A program made the translations under genes and the position numbers. This document shows positions 5,316 to 5,518 of a stretch of 5,518 nt of DNA, in pieces. The first letter of the stretch is position 1, and each line of letters begins with the position of its first letter. Source of the DNA: Aquisalimonas sp. (GTDB lineage: Bacteria; Pseudomonadota; Gammaproteobacteria; Nitrococcales; Aquisalimonadaceae); contig SKYZ01000284.1 of NCBI GenBank assembly GCA_007127625.1, positions 1 to 5,518 of the forward strand, given 5' to 3'. The notes under the pieces were generated by a model that made no database searches, was not told the origin of the DNA, and saw only the letters and a list, made by a program, of their open reading frames with translations.

Positions 5316-5518
5316 GACTCCAAGCGGATTACTTCGTCCGTCTGGACATTGAATAAGCTGCGACTGCGGAGCAGCCATCGATACGCTGCGACGACGCTGA
5401 ACGAGGAGTTGATCACAGTTCCCGTTGATGCAAGCAGCACCTAGGTTGTAGATCCTGTTGGCACGTGCTACCTATTAAGAGCGAGAGTTGCATTACGCCG
5501 TTACCCCGCGTGATTGAA
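5316..5518. other. Non-coding tail after the regulator gene
   Basis: The 203 bases to the window end hold no convincing coding frame or intrinsic terminator. Besides the alternative hairpins at 5357-5389, AGCAC (5436-5440) can pair with GTGCT (5465-5469) across a 24-base loop. The stretch may be the upstream region of a gene beyond the window. Confidence 0.4.
5357..5389 (+). other. Two mutually exclusive short hairpins downstream of the ANTAR gene
   Basis: GCAGC at 5371-5375 can pair with GCTGC at 5357-5361 or with GCTGC at 5385-5389, giving two alternative five-pair stems, each with a nine-base loop. The flanks form an 8-base direct repeat, GCTGCGAC, at 5357-5364 and 5385-5392. The first loop contains ACTGCG (5363-5368), which has the A1 and G4 pattern of ANTAR target loops, but it is not cleanly closed by a base pair. 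No T-tract follows. Confidence 0.25.

Noticed and set aside
4653..5378. Minus-strand open frame of 241 codons opposite the response regulator
   Set aside because: The plus strand encodes a complete receiver-ANTAR protein; the antisense frame has no recognisable domain.
5459..5473. Sigma-54-type promoter starting with TGGCACG
   Set aside because: The -24 half matches well, but the required GC of the -12 half is absent at the correct spacing.

Overview
The window comes from a GC-rich bacterium, most likely a halophilic or halotolerant gammaproteobacterium. Three things support this: high-GC codon choice in most genes, protein families typical of such organisms, and an exported hydrolase whose mature chain holds about 64 Asp/Glu against about 16 Lys/Arg by hand count. 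Genus cannot be fixed from the sequence alone.

Layout. (1) 1-786, plus strand: the 3' part of a regulator in which an alpha/beta-hydrolase domain is fused to a C-terminal LuxR-type helix-turn-helix. (2) 787-996: spacer with a hairpin and a small palindrome. (3) 997-2154, plus: an exported, very acidic, cysteine-containing alpha/beta hydrolase. (4) 2155-2375: convergent spacer with a probable bidirectional terminator. (5) 2376-3170, minus: a cytoplasmic alpha/beta hydrolase, preceded and overlapped by a 40-residue reading frame (3151-3273, minus). (6) 3274-3633: divergent intergenic region with an inverted repeat, an extended -10 promoter and a palindrome overlapping it. (7) 3634-5315, plus: a tightly coupled two-gene operon encoding a PAS / HisKA_2-type sensor histidine kinase and a receiver-ANTAR response regulator, which is an RNA-binding antitermination output. 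(8) 5316-5518: non-coding tail with two mutually exclusive short hairpins.

How the parts may work together. The left half holds three alpha/beta hydrolases in a row, one of them fused to a DNA-binding domain. The fusion could sense or process a small molecule and control its neighbour; this is inference. The right half is a self-contained phosphorelay with the same domain logic as the PdtaS/PdtaR and EutW/EutV pairs, in which phosphorylation of the receiver activates an ANTAR domain that binds paired RNA hairpins and prevents transcription termination. Its RNA targets are not evident in the window, apart from a weak candidate just downstream. No mobile element, tRNA, rRNA or CRISPR array was seen.
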